From Phycisphaerales bacterium (GTDB lineage: Bacteria > Planctomycetota > Phycisphaerae > Phycisphaerales > SM1A02): a DNA stretch of 47,556 bases. The position numbers were made by a program, and so were the translations under genes. The notes beneath the pieces were generated by a model that was not told the origin of the DNA, made no database searches, and saw only the letters and a program-made list of their open reading frames with translations. Positions 17,781-26,594 of the stretch are shown here, piece after piece. Each line of letters starts with the position of its first letter. Position 1 is the first letter of the stretch. The stretch is from positions 48,898 through 96,453 of the forward strand of contig JAKVBT010000005.1 in assembly GCA_022446905.1 (NCBI GenBank). Reading direction: 5' to 3'.

Positions 17781-18569
17781 TCAGCCGCCAAGCGTGTATC
17801 GCACGAACTTGGTGATCGTGCAACCTTCGGGGAGAATCTCCTCGATGGTCTTGGTCTCATCGACCACATACTTTTGCTTGATCAGCGTGTTCTCTTCGAG
17901 GAACTTGCGGACCTTGCCTTCAGACATCTTCTGGGCGATCTCTTCGGGCTTTCCACTGTCCTTGGCTTCTTCAACAGCCTTGGCACGAATCTCCTCGAGT
18001 TTGTCTTGCGGGACATCATCGGGGGTGATCGCGGCTGGGTCATAGAACGTGATGTGCTGACAGATTCCCTTGAGGGTGTCTACATCTGCATCGCCTTCAA
18101 CCTGAATCAGGCAACCACGTTTGCCATCGTGATGTAGATACTGGCCGAAGTGTCCGCCTTCGAGTTTTTCGCCGCGTGCAAAGTTGGCGTTCTCGCCAGT
18201 CTTGACACGGATATTGTCAATGGCGGCAGTCATTTCATCGGTCGCCGTGATGTCGCCTGCAGTGCAACCAAGTGCTGCTTGGCTAACAGTCTCCATCATG
18301 GCAATGAACTCTTCATTGCGGGCCGTGAAGTCTGTTTCGGTCAATACTTCGACGATGGCGGCTTGGCCGTCACCGAGCACGATGGCGATCCGGCCTTCGC
18401 CGGTGGCACGCTCGGTGCGGGTGTCCATCTTGCCTTTTCGCTTTGCGCGAATCCACTCTTCGGCGGCAGACATATCGCCGTCGTTGGCCTTCAAGGCTTC
18501 CTTGCAGTCCATCATTCCAAGGCCAGTCTTCTGACGAAGGGCCATGACGTCTTTGGCAGCAATGGTCAC
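17781..18569 (-). CDS. tsf: Translation elongation factor Ts
   Basis: EF-Ts exchanges GDP for GTP on EF-Tu. The N-terminal UBA-like part reads D-V-M-A-L-R-Q-K-T-G-L-G-M-M-D-C-K-E-A-L, and the core has T-E-T-D-F-T-A-R-N, the family's T-D-F-V-A-R-N. The C-terminal region is typical (L-E-E-N-T-L-I-K-Q). The GTG at 18569 is preferred as start: GGAG lies eight bases upstream, and the first residues then match the family. The GTG at 18578 overlaps that Shine-Dalgarno. The resulting 262 residues fit the family. It follows rpsB by 28 bases in the conserved rpsB-tsf order and ends at a strong terminator. Confidence 0.97.
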   Translation of the reverse strand: MTIAAKDVMALRQKTGLGMMDCKEALKANDGDMSAAEEWIRAKRKGKMDTRTERATGEGRIAIVLGDGQAAIVEVLTETDFTARNEEFIAMMETVSQAALGCTAGDITATDEMTAAIDNIRVKTGENANFARGEKLEGGHFGQYLHHDGKRGCLIQVEGDADVDTLKGICQHITFYDPAAITPDDVPQDKLEEIRAKAVEEAKDSGKPEEIAQKMSEGKVRKFLEENTLIKQKYVVDETKTIEEILPEGCTITKFVRYTLGG

Positions 18570-18597
18570 TGTGTGCACTCCGGTTGAGAATTAGGGA

Positions 18598-19443
18598 TCA
18601 GTTGTTGGTTTCTTCGACGGTCGCGGTGGCGACATCGCCTTCCGCTTCGGGAGCTGGAGCGTCGTCGGCAGTTGCTGAGAACTGGGCGCGGCGACTACGA
18701 CGCTTTGGCGTCTCGGCGTCCGCCTTGTCGCCGTTATCAGCACCTTCGGACTTCGCTGATCGGCCGGCAAGTCCAGCTCGGACTGAGTCAGTGAATTCCC
18801 GCATGATGACTTCGATGCTCCGAATGGAGTCATCGTTGCCAGGGACAGGCAGGTCGACATCTTCCGGATTGCCATCGGTATCGATTAGGCCGATGGTGGG
18901 GATGCGCATCGCCCGGGCTTCGAGGAGCGCGTTGGCCTCACGTTTAGTGTCGATGACAATGACCGCACCGGGAAGTTTGTTCATGTTGCGGATGCCCTCA
19001 AGGTTGCGTGTGATTTTCCGCTTCTCTCGCATGAGTTGTGAGGTCATCTTCTTGGAGTAAGACTCAATTTCACCCGAGTCAACCAATGCTTCCAGTTCGT
19101 CGAGGCGCTTGAGGCGTTCACGAATTGTTCGGAAGTTGGTCAGCGTGCCACCGAGCCAACGCTCAACGACCCACGGCATACCGACTTCAGTTGCGAAGTG
19201 TTGTACGGATCCCTTGGCTTGCCGCTTGGTGCCGACGAAGCACACGTCACGTCCATCAGCCACGATCTTGCTGATGAACTTTTTGGCAAGCAGCAACCCG
19301 CGAACGGTTTCGCGAATGTCGATGATGTGAAGGCGATTGCGCTGTCCCCAGATGTAGGGCTTCATGCGCGGGTTCCAGGCACTGCGGCGCTGGCCGAATT
19401 GAATACCTGCTTCAAGCAGGTCCTGTACGAGTGTCTCAGACAT
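18598..19443 (-). CDS. rpsB: 30S ribosomal protein S2
   Basis: S2 is a late-assembling protein of the small ribosomal subunit. The 281-residue product has L-L-E-A-G-I-Q-F-G (usually H-F-G), W-N-P-R-M-K-P-Y-I-W-G, the F-V-G-T-K-R-Q-A region, R-W-L-G-G-T-L-T-N and V-I-D-T-K-R-E, all diagnostic. The C-terminus carries an extra Ala/Glu/Asp-rich tail of about 45 residues beyond the core, which is unordered-looking and common in this lineage. It is first in the rpsB-tsf pair, with about 210 bases of upstream sequence before pyrC. Confidence 0.98.
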   Translation of the reverse strand: MSETLVQDLLEAGIQFGQRRSAWNPRMKPYIWGQRNRLHIIDIRETVRGLLLAKKFISKIVADGRDVCFVGTKRQAKGSVQHFATEVGMPWVVERWLGGTLTNFRTIRERLKRLDELEALVDSGEIESYSKKMTSQLMREKRKITRNLEGIRNMNKLPGAVIVIDTKREANALLEARAMRIPTIGLIDTDGNPEDVDLPVPGNDDSIRSIEVIMREFTDSVRAGLAGRSAKSEGADNGDKADAETPKRRSRRAQFSATADDAPAPEAEGDVATATVEETNN

Positions 19444-19493
19444 CAGTCCGATTGCTCCGGTGCAGCGTCACCGACGAGCCGTCGTGCGGACCC

Positions 19494-19551
19494 GGCCGAT
19501 GGCCGAGGGCGGTCGTCCAAGGGACGCTTGGGGATGGCCGACGAGTCGGCC
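19494..19551 (-). promoter_or_regulatory. Putative structured rpsB leader (weak)
   Basis: Upstream of rpsB a 9-base direct repeat (GATGGCCGA at 19498 and 19533) is present. The second copy forms a 6-bp hairpin (19536-19541 with 19546-19551, four-base loop), and the first overlaps a shorter 5-bp one. Ribosomal protein operons are often controlled by binding of their own product to leader structures. That this leader does so is only a possibility; I do not recognise a known S2 motif. Confidence 0.25.
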
Positions 19552-19601
19552 CGAGTCAAAGTCATCGGTCGCGAGTCCACCGCACATGGCACTCGCCACC
19601 A

Positions 19602-19644
19602 GAAACAAACCAGACACCCTCGCAGACAACGCGTCACGCGAGGG
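19602..19644 (-). terminator. Possible terminator of pyrC
   Basis: On the minus strand, 13 bases after the pyrC stop, a 7-bp stem (CCCTCGC with GCGAGGG, loop of 14) is followed by a T-rich but interrupted stretch (TGTCTGGTTTGTTT). The stem position is right for an intrinsic terminator separating pyrC from rpsB; the broken T-tract makes it weak. Confidence 0.4.
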
Positions 19645-19657
19645 CAGATCGGTCAGT

Positions 19658-21010
19658 CTACATTCCCCCGGCGATAGCTTCAACGGCCGTTTCGCATCGA
19701 TCAGCGAGTTGGTGGTCCCGAATTCGGCCAGCCACGATGGTGGCAATGGCCCGTGAGCTGACCTGACGGCCAGCAAAGGGGCAGTTTCGCCCAGTGGAGC
19801 GGAATTGGTCAGGGTCAACCGTCCATACGACCTCTGGGTCGATGATCGTGACATCCGCGGGGCCACCGGCCTCCAGTCGGCCCAATCCCAGGTGGTGCAG
19901 GTTGACCAAAGCAGCTGGCTTGCAGGTCATCATCGCCAGCATGCCGGGCCAATCGAGAACGCCGTCATCAATCAACGCTTCTTTGTACAGCGGCAGGGCA
20001 CACTCAAGTCCGACCATTCCAAAGGCTGCTGAGGCAAAGTCCGTGTGCTTGGTCTGCATTGGGTGAGGCGCATGATCCGTCGCGAGCACTGTGATGGTGC
20101 CATCGGCGATGCCTTCCTTGAGGGCATTGATATCCGCCTGAGTTCGCAGTGGTGGATTCACTTTGGCCAGTGTGTTCCATTGGTCACAGGCGGCTTCGGT
20201 CAGCAGCAGATGGTGCGGTGCAGCCTCGCCTGTGACAGGCTGTCCGTCTGCTCGGGCAGCCCGGATCGCCTCCACACTTTCAGCCACACTTACATGCTGA
20301 GCGTGGTAGCGAGCACCGATGGCGCGGTTGATCATGACATCACGCTGGATCATGAGCACTTCCGCCTCGCGCGGCCAGCCTCTGAGCCCAAGTCGAGCCG
20401 CCAGTGGACCAGCATTCATCGACGCACCTCTGGTCAGCGTCGGATCCTGGCAGTGCTGCATGAAGACGCTGTCCGTAGCGGCGACAAGGCCGAGAATGGT
20501 GCGCATCATCGCAGCATCTGCAATGCCATCACCGTCGTCGGAAATGGCTACAACCCCAGCTTCAATGAGATCAAAGATGGGCGCGGCTTGTTCGCCCTTG
20601 CGACCGATGGTGCCGCACCCCACGGCAAAGACACGGGCGAGGTCTGTCACGGCCGCCCGCTGAGCGATGGCATGGACCACCGTTGCTTGATCAATTGATG
20701 GTGTGGTGTTGGGCATGCAGCAGACACTGGTAAAGCCCCCTGCAACGGCAGCCGCAGCACCAGTGGCAATGGTTTCGTCATGGTGTCCAGATTCATCCGG
20801 ATCACGAAAGTGCACATGGATGTCCATAAGGCCTGGGGCCACGATGCAGCCCTCGCATGCAATGACTTCAGCTTCATCGGCGGTGATTGACGATTTGCTG
20901 ATCTCAGCGATGCGTCCGTGGCGAATCAGGACATCTCCGGCATGGTCCCGACCGGAGGCTGGGTCAATGATTCGTCCGCCTTGTAGCAGGAGATCTGCCA
21001 TGGTGGGCAT
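19658..21010 (-). CDS. pyrC: Dihydroorotase (type I, PyrC/AllB family)
   Basis: Dihydroorotase cyclises N-carbamoyl-aspartate to dihydroorotate in pyrimidine synthesis. The 450-residue product shows the amidohydrolase metal motif D-I-H-V-H-F-R (His65, His67). It also has A-I-S-D-D-G, typical of type I enzymes, a H-A-Q-H strand, the G-E-A-A-P-H-H-L segment, and the metal-ligand Asp in A-T-D-H-A-P-H. ATG 21010 is chosen because GGAG lies five bases upstream; an earlier in-frame start at 21025 and a later ATG at 21001 exist. Allantoinases and hydantoinases share the fold, but the S-D-D-G and T-D-H-A-P-H sequences favour dihydroorotase. No other pyr gene is in the window, so it is not in a pyrimidine operon here. 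Confidence 0.92.
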   Translation of the reverse strand: MPTMADLLLQGGRIIDPASGRDHAGDVLIRHGRIAEISKSSITADEAEVIACEGCIVAPGLMDIHVHFRDPDESGHHDETIATGAAAAVAGGFTSVCCMPNTTPSIDQATVVHAIAQRAAVTDLARVFAVGCGTIGRKGEQAAPIFDLIEAGVVAISDDGDGIADAAMMRTILGLVAATDSVFMQHCQDPTLTRGASMNAGPLAARLGLRGWPREAEVLMIQRDVMINRAIGARYHAQHVSVAESVEAIRAARADGQPVTGEAAPHHLLLTEAACDQWNTLAKVNPPLRTQADINALKEGIADGTITVLATDHAPHPMQTKHTDFASAAFGMVGLECALPLYKEALIDDGVLDWPGMLAMMTCKPAALVNLHHLGLGRLEAGGPADVTIIDPEVVWTVDPDQFRSTGRNCPFAGRQVSSRAIATIVAGRIRDHQLADRCETAVEAIAGGM

Positions 21011-21043
21011 TGTAACTCCGATCAAATGCCGAGCCCAATGTCA

Positions 21044-21075
21044 ACGACGCCCGGATCATAGGATCCGGGCGTCGT
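21044..21075. terminator. Perfect 14-bp stem-loop between lipoprotein gene and pyrC
   Basis: ACGACGCCCGGATC and its exact reverse complement flank a four-base loop (21058-21061). It lies 31 bases after the stop of the Cys-rich lipoprotein and 34 bases before the pyrC start, both on the minus strand. There is no T-tract on either side. It is most likely a transcription end or processing hairpin for the lipoprotein mRNA. Confidence 0.6.
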
Positions 21076-21106
21076 CACAAAGTCTGTTGATTCAGTGATC
21101 AGTTGA

Positions 21107-21319
21107 TCACTTCTTGCTGGCGCAGCAAGCCGAGTCGGTCTTGGCGGCCTTGCTGCAGGTTGCCTGCGATGCGGGGCATGCAGCTTTGTCCTTGGAGGCA
21201 CAGCAAGCACTGTTTGATTCAGCAGCGCCGAGGGCAGGGCTGGTGTTGGCAGACTGATTGCAGCCAGCGACGAAGGCCGTGAGGCCGAAAGCAGCGGTAA
21301 TCGCGAGGGTCTTAAACAT
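21107..21319 (-). CDS. Small Cys-rich lipoprotein
   Basis: This 70-residue product starts at ATG 21319 after CAGGAGATAATGACC, a good ribosome site. It has a short signal sequence ending in V-A-G-C, a canonical lipobox with Cys20 as the lipid-bearing residue. The mature part is about 50 residues of Ala, Ser and Lys with six more cysteines: two near-identical S-A-C-C-A-S-K blocks and two single cysteines between them. The repeated C-C pairs suggest metal binding or disulphide formation; no family is recognised. The open frame continues upstream to 21433, but the signal peptide fixes the start. It probably forms a one-gene transcript ending at the hairpin at 21044-21075. Confidence 0.8.
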   Translation of the reverse strand: MFKTLAITAAFGLTAFVAGCNQSANTSPALGAAESNSACCASKDKAACPASQATCSKAAKTDSACCASKK

Positions 21320-21387
21320 GGTCATTATCTCCTGAGGGCGGTTGATGCCCGTTGTTGATTTCGAGTTCATCACTGTAGCCGATTCTT

Positions 21388-21396
21388 GGGGGGGGG
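21388..21396. repeat. Run of nine G in divergent promoter region
   Basis: A homopolymer of nine G lies between the lipoprotein start (21319) and the uvrC start (21476), which are divergent. Such runs can slip during replication; here it could alter promoter spacing for either gene. It is also a place where sequencing error is common. Confidence 0.5.
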
Positions 21397-21475
21397 TCAT
21401 CCTAGAATTGCTGAGATTGCCTGAAGAAGCCATGAGGGGTGTTCTTTGGCCATTTGGTTCCTAGGATGAGGGGTT

Positions 21476-22855
21476 GTGACTTCAGATCATTCGATATCTC
21501 CTCAGCAGCCAAGTCGAACAGAGAGACTGCACGATCTGGCTCGCAGCCTTCCCACCGGCCCGGGGGTGTACCTCATGAAGGACGCCGATGGGACTGTGAT
21601 CTATGTCGGTAAGGCGGCCTCGCTACGTGACCGAGTCCGAAGTTATTTTTTGGCTTCAACCGATCTTGGGCCACGCAAGCAACCCATGTTGGCACTCATT
21701 CAAGACATAGATGTGCTTGAGACGGATGCAGAGTGGGAGGCGCTGCTGGCCGAAGCACGCTTGATCAAAGACATCCGTCCTCGATTCAATGTCATGCTGA
21801 CCGATGACAAGACCTTCCCGTACCTAGCAATCACGATGCGGGATGAGTTTCCGGGGGTTTACGTCACGCGCGATCCTGCTGATGATCGTTATCGGGGGGC
21901 CAGCATATTTGGACCATTTACGTCGGGCCGTGATCTTCGCGAAGCAGCGCAGATCATGCAGCGCATCTTTAAGTTCCGCACATGTCATCTTGATATCAAA
22001 GAGGACGATCCGGCAAATCGTTTCTTTCGCCCCTGTCTGCTCCATGCCATTGAGCAATGCACAGCGCCATGTGCAAACAAGATTGATCGAACCAACTACC
22101 GGGCGGATATTGATCGCTTAATTCGATTCATGGGCTCGCAACGTGCTTCCGTAATCCGTGATTTGCAAGCACAAATGGGGCAGGCGGCTGCAGATCAGCA
22201 GTATGAGATTGCGGCTGCGCTCCGTGACCAGTTGCAGGCGATTGAGCGATTGTCAGACCGTGCCTCGACCCAGGAAGATGCTCGGGCTTGGCAGCCAGAG
22301 GTCACAATCTTTGCATCGGATCCTGCTGATGCGCTCCGTTCGCTGCAACGCACCCTGCAGGTCGATGAGCCAATCCGCTGCCTAGAGGCCATCGATATTG
22401 CACATCTCCAAGGCCGCGAAACTGTTGGTGCCAAGGTCTGCTTCTTGGACGGAAGGCCTTTTAAGGACCAATACCGTCGCTATCGAATCAAGACCGTGAC
22501 CAATGATGACTATGGAGGGATTTCCGAAGTAGTGCGTCGTCGGTATGCCCAGGCGGGGGAGGGACGTGAGCGATACCCCGATGTCATCCTTATTGACGGG
22601 GGGCTTGGCCAACTCAATGCGGCCCTAGCAGCGTTGCAGCCATTTGAGTTTCAGCCATCATTGGTCATCGCGCTGGCTAAAAAGGAGGAGTTGATCTGGA
22701 TTCAGGATCAGGACGAGCCTTTACGCCTTGGCCGGAACAATCCCGGATTAAGGCTCTGTCAGGCCATTCGTGATGAGGCACACCGCTTCGCCCAGGCCTA
22801 TCACCACCTTCTGAGGCGGAAAAATGTCCTTCAGGACGAAGATACTGGTGCTTGA
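21476..22855 (+). CDS. uvrC: UvrC excinuclease subunit lacking the C-terminal HhH domain
   Basis: UvrC makes both incisions in nucleotide excision repair. The GIY-YIG nuclease is intact (G-P-G-V-Y-L-M-K-D at 28-36, V-I-Y-V-G-K-A at 41-47). A UVR helix pair near 226-260 binds UvrB. The RNase H-like second nuclease has A-I-D-I-A-H-L-Q-G, I-L-I-D-G-G and D-E-A-H-R-F. The protein stops shortly after that last motif, at 459 residues instead of about 600, so the tandem helix-hairpin-helix DNA-binding region is missing; no HhH coding is seen in any downstream frame. GTG start, with a G-rich site upstream. It is transcribed towards the cupredoxin gene, 45 bases away. Confidence 0.95.
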   Translation: MTSDHSISPQQPSRTERLHDLARSLPTGPGVYLMKDADGTVIYVGKAASLRDRVRSYFLASTDLGPRKQPMLALIQDIDVLETDAEWEALLAEARLIKDIRPRFNVMLTDDKTFPYLAITMRDEFPGVYVTRDPADDRYRGASIFGPFTSGRDLREAAQIMQRIFKFRTCHLDIKEDDPANRFFRPCLLHAIEQCTAPCANKIDRTNYRADIDRLIRFMGSQRASVIRDLQAQMGQAAADQQYEIAAALRDQLQAIERLSDRASTQEDARAWQPEVTIFASDPADALRSLQRTLQVDEPIRCLEAIDIAHLQGRETVGAKVCFLDGRPFKDQYRRYRIKTVTNDDYGGISEVVRRRYAQAGEGRERYPDVILIDGGLGQLNAALAALQPFEFQPSLVIALAKKEELIWIQDQDEPLRLGRNNPGLRLCQAIRDEAHRFAQAYHHLLRRKNVLQDEDTGA

Positions 22856-22900
22856 ATCACGCCGCTTCTGATGTACCTTAAACCCGTGGAGGAGAGACAC

Positions 22901-23743
22901 GTGAAGGGACCACCCAAGATGCCATCGTATGCGTACGGACTTCGTCAATGGGCCGTGTTGTCAGTAGTTGCATGCTCAGCAGCAGCTACAGCTGAGACGA
23001 TCACGATCGGGGTGGGTAGTTACTACTACGATCCCGCATTCGCCCCGGTTCAACCAGGCGACACGATTCGCTGGGTCTGGGAAGGTGGAAACCACGATGT
23101 CACCAGCGGTGCTTCATGTACCGATGACACTGGTGTCTTCTATGGCGCAGTCACCTCGTCGCAGCAGAGTTACGAATGGACCGTGCCAGCTGCCTATGAC
23201 GGGACAGTGATTCCGTATTACTGCAGTGTTGGCAATCACTGTGTTGCCGGCAATCAATACGGGGGTCTGATGGTGAATGTCGGTGAAACGCATTTTGTCA
23301 CCACCGATGGTTTTACCTTTGTTCCGAACAACATCGAGGTCAATGCAGGTGATGTCGTTGTGTGGATTCATGCAGGTGGCAGTCATACTGTGACCTCCGG
23401 AATTCAGTGCACTCCAGACGGTCTCTTTGATGAGCCGCTCGACAATTTTGCGCAGATGCCGTTCTATGTCGTTCCTGAAGATTCGCCCAGTGGCATCATC
23501 GACTATTTCTGTTCACCACACTGTGGTATGGGCATGGAAGGCACCATCACGGTCATTGGCTCAGGGAGTGGTTGCCCCGAGGATCTCGACGGAAATGGTG
23601 AAGTTGGCGTTGACGATCTTCTTCAGCTCTTGTCGGTGTTTGGTCTGCCCTGCCCAGGGTGCATAGAGGACATTGATGGGAGTGGCGATATTGGCGTCGA
23701 TGACCTGCTGGCATTATTGGCAGTCTTCGGTCAGGAGTGCTGA
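22901..23743 (+). CDS. Secreted tandem cupredoxin with dockerin-like tail
   Basis: The GTG at 22901 follows GGAGGAGAGACAC, a strong ribosome site, so it is preferred over an ATG at 22871. The 280-residue product has a signal peptide and two plastocyanin-like domains. Each has a G-G-N/S-H-x-V-T-S-G copper-ligand strand. The second also has C-S-P-H-C-G-M-G-M, giving a full type 1 copper set (His, Cys, His, Met). The first has C-S-V-G-N-H-C with no Met at the axial position, so it may be a different or empty site. The C-terminus is a dockerin-like tail of two repeats (D-L-D-G-N-G, D-I-D-G-S-G) ending F-G-Q-E-C. It is probably an extracellular or surface electron carrier or copper-binding protein. 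Confidence 0.88.
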   Translation: MKGPPKMPSYAYGLRQWAVLSVVACSAAATAETITIGVGSYYYDPAFAPVQPGDTIRWVWEGGNHDVTSGASCTDDTGVFYGAVTSSQQSYEWTVPAAYDGTVIPYYCSVGNHCVAGNQYGGLMVNVGETHFVTTDGFTFVPNNIEVNAGDVVVWIHAGGSHTVTSGIQCTPDGLFDEPLDNFAQMPFYVVPEDSPSGIIDYFCSPHCGMGMEGTITVIGSGSGCPEDLDGNGEVGVDDLLQLLSVFGLPCPGCIEDIDGSGDIGVDDLLALLAVFGQEC

Positions 23744-23936
23744 TCCCACAACTCAATTGCCTGATGGCAGTCCATGTGTTGTCATGGTGAACTTTGAGCG
23801 TGAGAGTGCCCCGAGTGCATTGAGGGTGGCCGCTGACGCTGAAGAAGCAGTTGCGTAGATGTGTTTCAGCATCTGGGGTAACCCAGTTGCTTTGATTTTT
23901 CCGCTGGCGTTGTTGTCCGACTCTGAAAGCAATGGT

Positions 23937-26003
23937 TCAGGCGGGGGCGGGCATCAGGCCATCATCTTCGTCTGATGCGGTCGAGGCATCAGGTTGGGGC
24001 TGTTCTGGCGGTGGCGTATCTGAACTGGCATGGTCAATCTCCGCATCGAGGAGATCGGCGACAGTTGGGCGATCGATGGTGCCGCCATCCATAAGCGTTT
24101 CAACTTCGGTGTTCTGCAGCGTCTCATATTTGAGTAGTGCTTCGGCAATCGCTGCCACCGTGCTCCATCGTTCCGCAACAAGCCGTTCGGCATCTGCATA
24201 GGCTGTGTCGACGATCCGCTTGACTTCCTCATCGATGATGCGGGCGGTCTCAGGCGAATAGTCCTTGTCTGGGACGAAGGACTCACTGGCATCACTCGGG
24301 GCGTACCTGACAAAGCCAAGTCGGTCCGACATGCCCCACTCAAGCACCATATGGCGGGCATAGGCGGTTGCCATCTGAATATCCATGGCAGCGCCAGAAG
24401 AGACGTCTGCAGTTTGTCGTTGTTCGGCGATCCGTCCTGCGCACAGCACCTGCAGCGTTGCCTCGATGTAGCGACGGCCGTAGCCGTATCGATCTTTTTC
24501 AGGAAGGCTGAACGTCGCTCCCATCGCTTGTCCGCGCGGAATGATGGTGACCTTATGCACTGGATCTGCGTCTTCAAGCAAAGCCTGAACCACTGTGTGG
24601 CCGGCTTCGTGATAAGCAGTGGCAGCTCGTTCCGTTTCCTCGATCTTCCTGCTGTGCCGGGCCCGGCCAAACTTGATCTTGTCTCGAGCTTCCTCAAGAT
24701 CATGTTGGTCGACTGCATCTTTATCCTCAAGCGTGGCGATGATGGCGGCTTCATTGATCAGTGCGGCAAGATCGGCCCCCGAGAACATGGGTGTTCCACG
24801 GGCAGTTCTCTTGAGATCAACATCGGGGGCCAGGGTGATGCCCTCCGAATGCACCTGCAGAATCTTGAGCCGTCCTTCAACGTCGGGCAAGGACACAGGC
24901 ACTTGGCGATCGAAACGTCCGGGGCGAATTAAAGCTGGGTCCAAAACGTCCGAGCGATTGGTCGCAGCAATCACAATCACTTGATCGGTGACCTCAAAGC
25001 CGTCCATTTCGACCAGAATCGCGTTGAGCGTCTGTTCACGTTCATCGTGTCCGCCACTACTGAATCCACTGCCGCGTCGCCGGCCAACCGCATCGATTTC
25101 GTCGAGGAAGATGATGCAAGGGCTGTTTTCCTTGGCTTGCTTAAAGAGGTCGCGGACACGGCTGGCCCCAACCCCGACGAACATCTCTACGAAGTCACTG
25201 CCAGAAATCGAAAAGAATGGACAGTCTGCTTCGCCCGCGATGGCCTTTGCTAGCAGCGTCTTGCCACAGCCAGGAGGTCCAACGAGCAGGACGCCGCGCG
25301 GGATGCGGCCGCCGAGTCGCTGGAACTTTTTGGGGTTCTTCAGGAATTCAACCAGTTCAAGGACTTCATCCTTGGCCTCGTCGATGCCAGCAACATCCGT
25401 AAATCGAATCTTGGAGGTTTCCTTCGTGGAGATGCGATGTTTGGATTTGCCAAAGCTGCCGAGCATGCCTCCAGGCCCACCGCCTGCGCCTCGAACGGAT
25501 CGAGCGATCAAGAACCAGACGATCAATAGCAGCAGCAGAATTGGACCGATCGTGAAGAGCAACTGGACCCATACACTCTGTTTGGTGTCCGTCTCAAAGT
25601 TGCCGTGCAGCAGGGTGTCGATTTGTTCGAGGTAGTACTGTCGACTGCCACCGTCAATCACGTGATAGACCGTCAAAGGTTCTTTGCCAGGATTGACGCC
25701 TTCAACGCCGGGTTTAATGGTGGCGATGACTCGATCACTCTTGACCATGACCGCCTTGGGAGATCCTGGGGTAGGTTCGTAGAGGTCGCCTGAGGCAGGC
25801 GTGATCAATTCCTTGAACTTCTGCCAACTCTTGATTTCAACGCCAGGGGCTGCAGACTGCATGACCGCAAAGAGCACGATCAGCAGGCCCAGAATGAAGA
25901 CCCAACTCATGATGCCGCGCGATGCGGGACGTTGAGGTGGGCGTGGTGGCCCGCCTTGGGGGCCTTGATCAGATGGGCGTTGTGGAGTGTTTTGATCAGT
26001 CAT
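23937..26003 (-). CDS. ftsH: ATP-dependent zinc metalloprotease FtsH
   Basis: FtsH degrades misassembled membrane proteins and short-lived regulators. The 688-residue product has a Pro/Gly-rich cytoplasmic N-terminus, two membrane helices (about 32-50 and 147-168) flanking a periplasmic domain, then the AAA+ domain with Walker A G-P-P-G-C-G-K-T (242-249) and Walker B I-I-F-L-D-E. The second region of homology I-A-A-T-N-R-S follows. The zinc site is H-E-A-G-H (His465, Glu466, His469), with the third ligand in a later D-I-Q-M-A-T region. The tail is acidic and Pro/Ser-rich. It lies 75 bases downstream of the lptE-like gene on the same strand and may be transcribed with it. Confidence 0.97.
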   Translation of the reverse strand: MTDQNTPQRPSDQGPQGGPPRPPQRPASRGIMSWVFILGLLIVLFAVMQSAAPGVEIKSWQKFKELITPASGDLYEPTPGSPKAVMVKSDRVIATIKPGVEGVNPGKEPLTVYHVIDGGSRQYYLEQIDTLLHGNFETDTKQSVWVQLLFTIGPILLLLLIVWFLIARSVRGAGGGPGGMLGSFGKSKHRISTKETSKIRFTDVAGIDEAKDEVLELVEFLKNPKKFQRLGGRIPRGVLLVGPPGCGKTLLAKAIAGEADCPFFSISGSDFVEMFVGVGASRVRDLFKQAKENSPCIIFLDEIDAVGRRRGSGFSSGGHDEREQTLNAILVEMDGFEVTDQVIVIAATNRSDVLDPALIRPGRFDRQVPVSLPDVEGRLKILQVHSEGITLAPDVDLKRTARGTPMFSGADLAALINEAAIIATLEDKDAVDQHDLEEARDKIKFGRARHSRKIEETERAATAYHEAGHTVVQALLEDADPVHKVTIIPRGQAMGATFSLPEKDRYGYGRRYIEATLQVLCAGRIAEQRQTADVSSGAAMDIQMATAYARHMVLEWGMSDRLGFVRYAPSDASESFVPDKDYSPETARIIDEEVKRIVDTAYADAERLVAERWSTVAAIAEALLKYETLQNTEVETLMDGGTIDRPTVADLLDAEIDHASSDTPPPEQPQPDASTASDEDDGLMPAPA

Positions 26004-26078
26004 GTCACATCAATTCGGTACTGACATGGTAGCAGGGCAAATGGCACTGCCTCGAATCTCACTGGCCAGTTGCGTGAT

Positions 26079-26594
26079 CTACCAAGCGGCGGTCATGCGG
26101 TCGACAATGGCCCGGGCCATGTTCTCTACGGCCTGCAGTTTGCCAAGTTCGATTGGTTCTTCTAGTGGATTTGATGAGAGAAAGAGCCCTTCGCTGCCCA
26201 TTCCGTCCCAGGAGGTGATTGTCTGGTTGCCGCTGAGGTCTTCCCAGCTCCAGTCTGTCTTTAATTGAACGAGGTTTTCCTGATTCAACTTGGTCAATCT
26301 TGATTGCGAGAGTGCTTGTAACTCAACTGAGGTGATTTCGACTTCCAGCAACGTGTCTGCCTCAGCTGGCGACGTGATTCTCCAAGGGGTTCGGTTTTCG
26401 ACTTCACGAACCAGCGCATTGGTCAGGAGATATCCCATCTCACGCTCATACGTCAGGTTCTTGACGATGGGAATTGCAATGGTCGACCACTTGTCGTTGT
26501 AGGCGTTGCTGAGGGTCCACCCTTGGGTTGCATCCGAGGCGCATCCGCCAGGCAAGGCCAGCGTAAGCAGGAGCATGAGTATCCGGGTCTTCAC
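26079..26594 (-). CDS. lptE: LptE-like outer-membrane lipoprotein
   Basis: LptE plugs the LptD barrel that inserts lipopolysaccharide into the outer membrane. The 171-residue product has an N-terminal hydrophobic signal followed by L-P-G-G-C, a weak lipobox. After it comes G-W-T-L-S-N-A-Y and T-I-A-I-P-I-V-K-N-L-T-Y-E-R-E, then L-T-N-A-L-V-R-E-V-E, the standard opening of planctomycete LptE-type proteins. The rest is a small mixed alpha/beta domain. Its ATG overlaps the stop of the upstream TPR protein by four bases. The partner LptD is not in the window. The family call is good; function in this organism is inferred. Confidence 0.78.
   Translation of the reverse strand: MKTRILMLLLTLALPGGCASDATQGWTLSNAYNDKWSTIAIPIVKNLTYEREMGYLLTNALVREVENRTPWRITSPAEADTLLEVEITSVELQALSQSRLTKLNQENLVQLKTDWSWEDLSGNQTITSWDGMGSEGLFLSSNPLEEPIELGKLQAVENMARAIVDRMTAAW

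Noticed and set aside
23873-23905. Small hairpin (CTGGG-GTAA-CCCAG) and TTTTT run after the cupredoxin gene
   Set aside because: The stem is only five pairs and the T run is separated from it, 130 bases from the stop; too weak to call a terminator. The 23744-23936 gap otherwise shows nothing.
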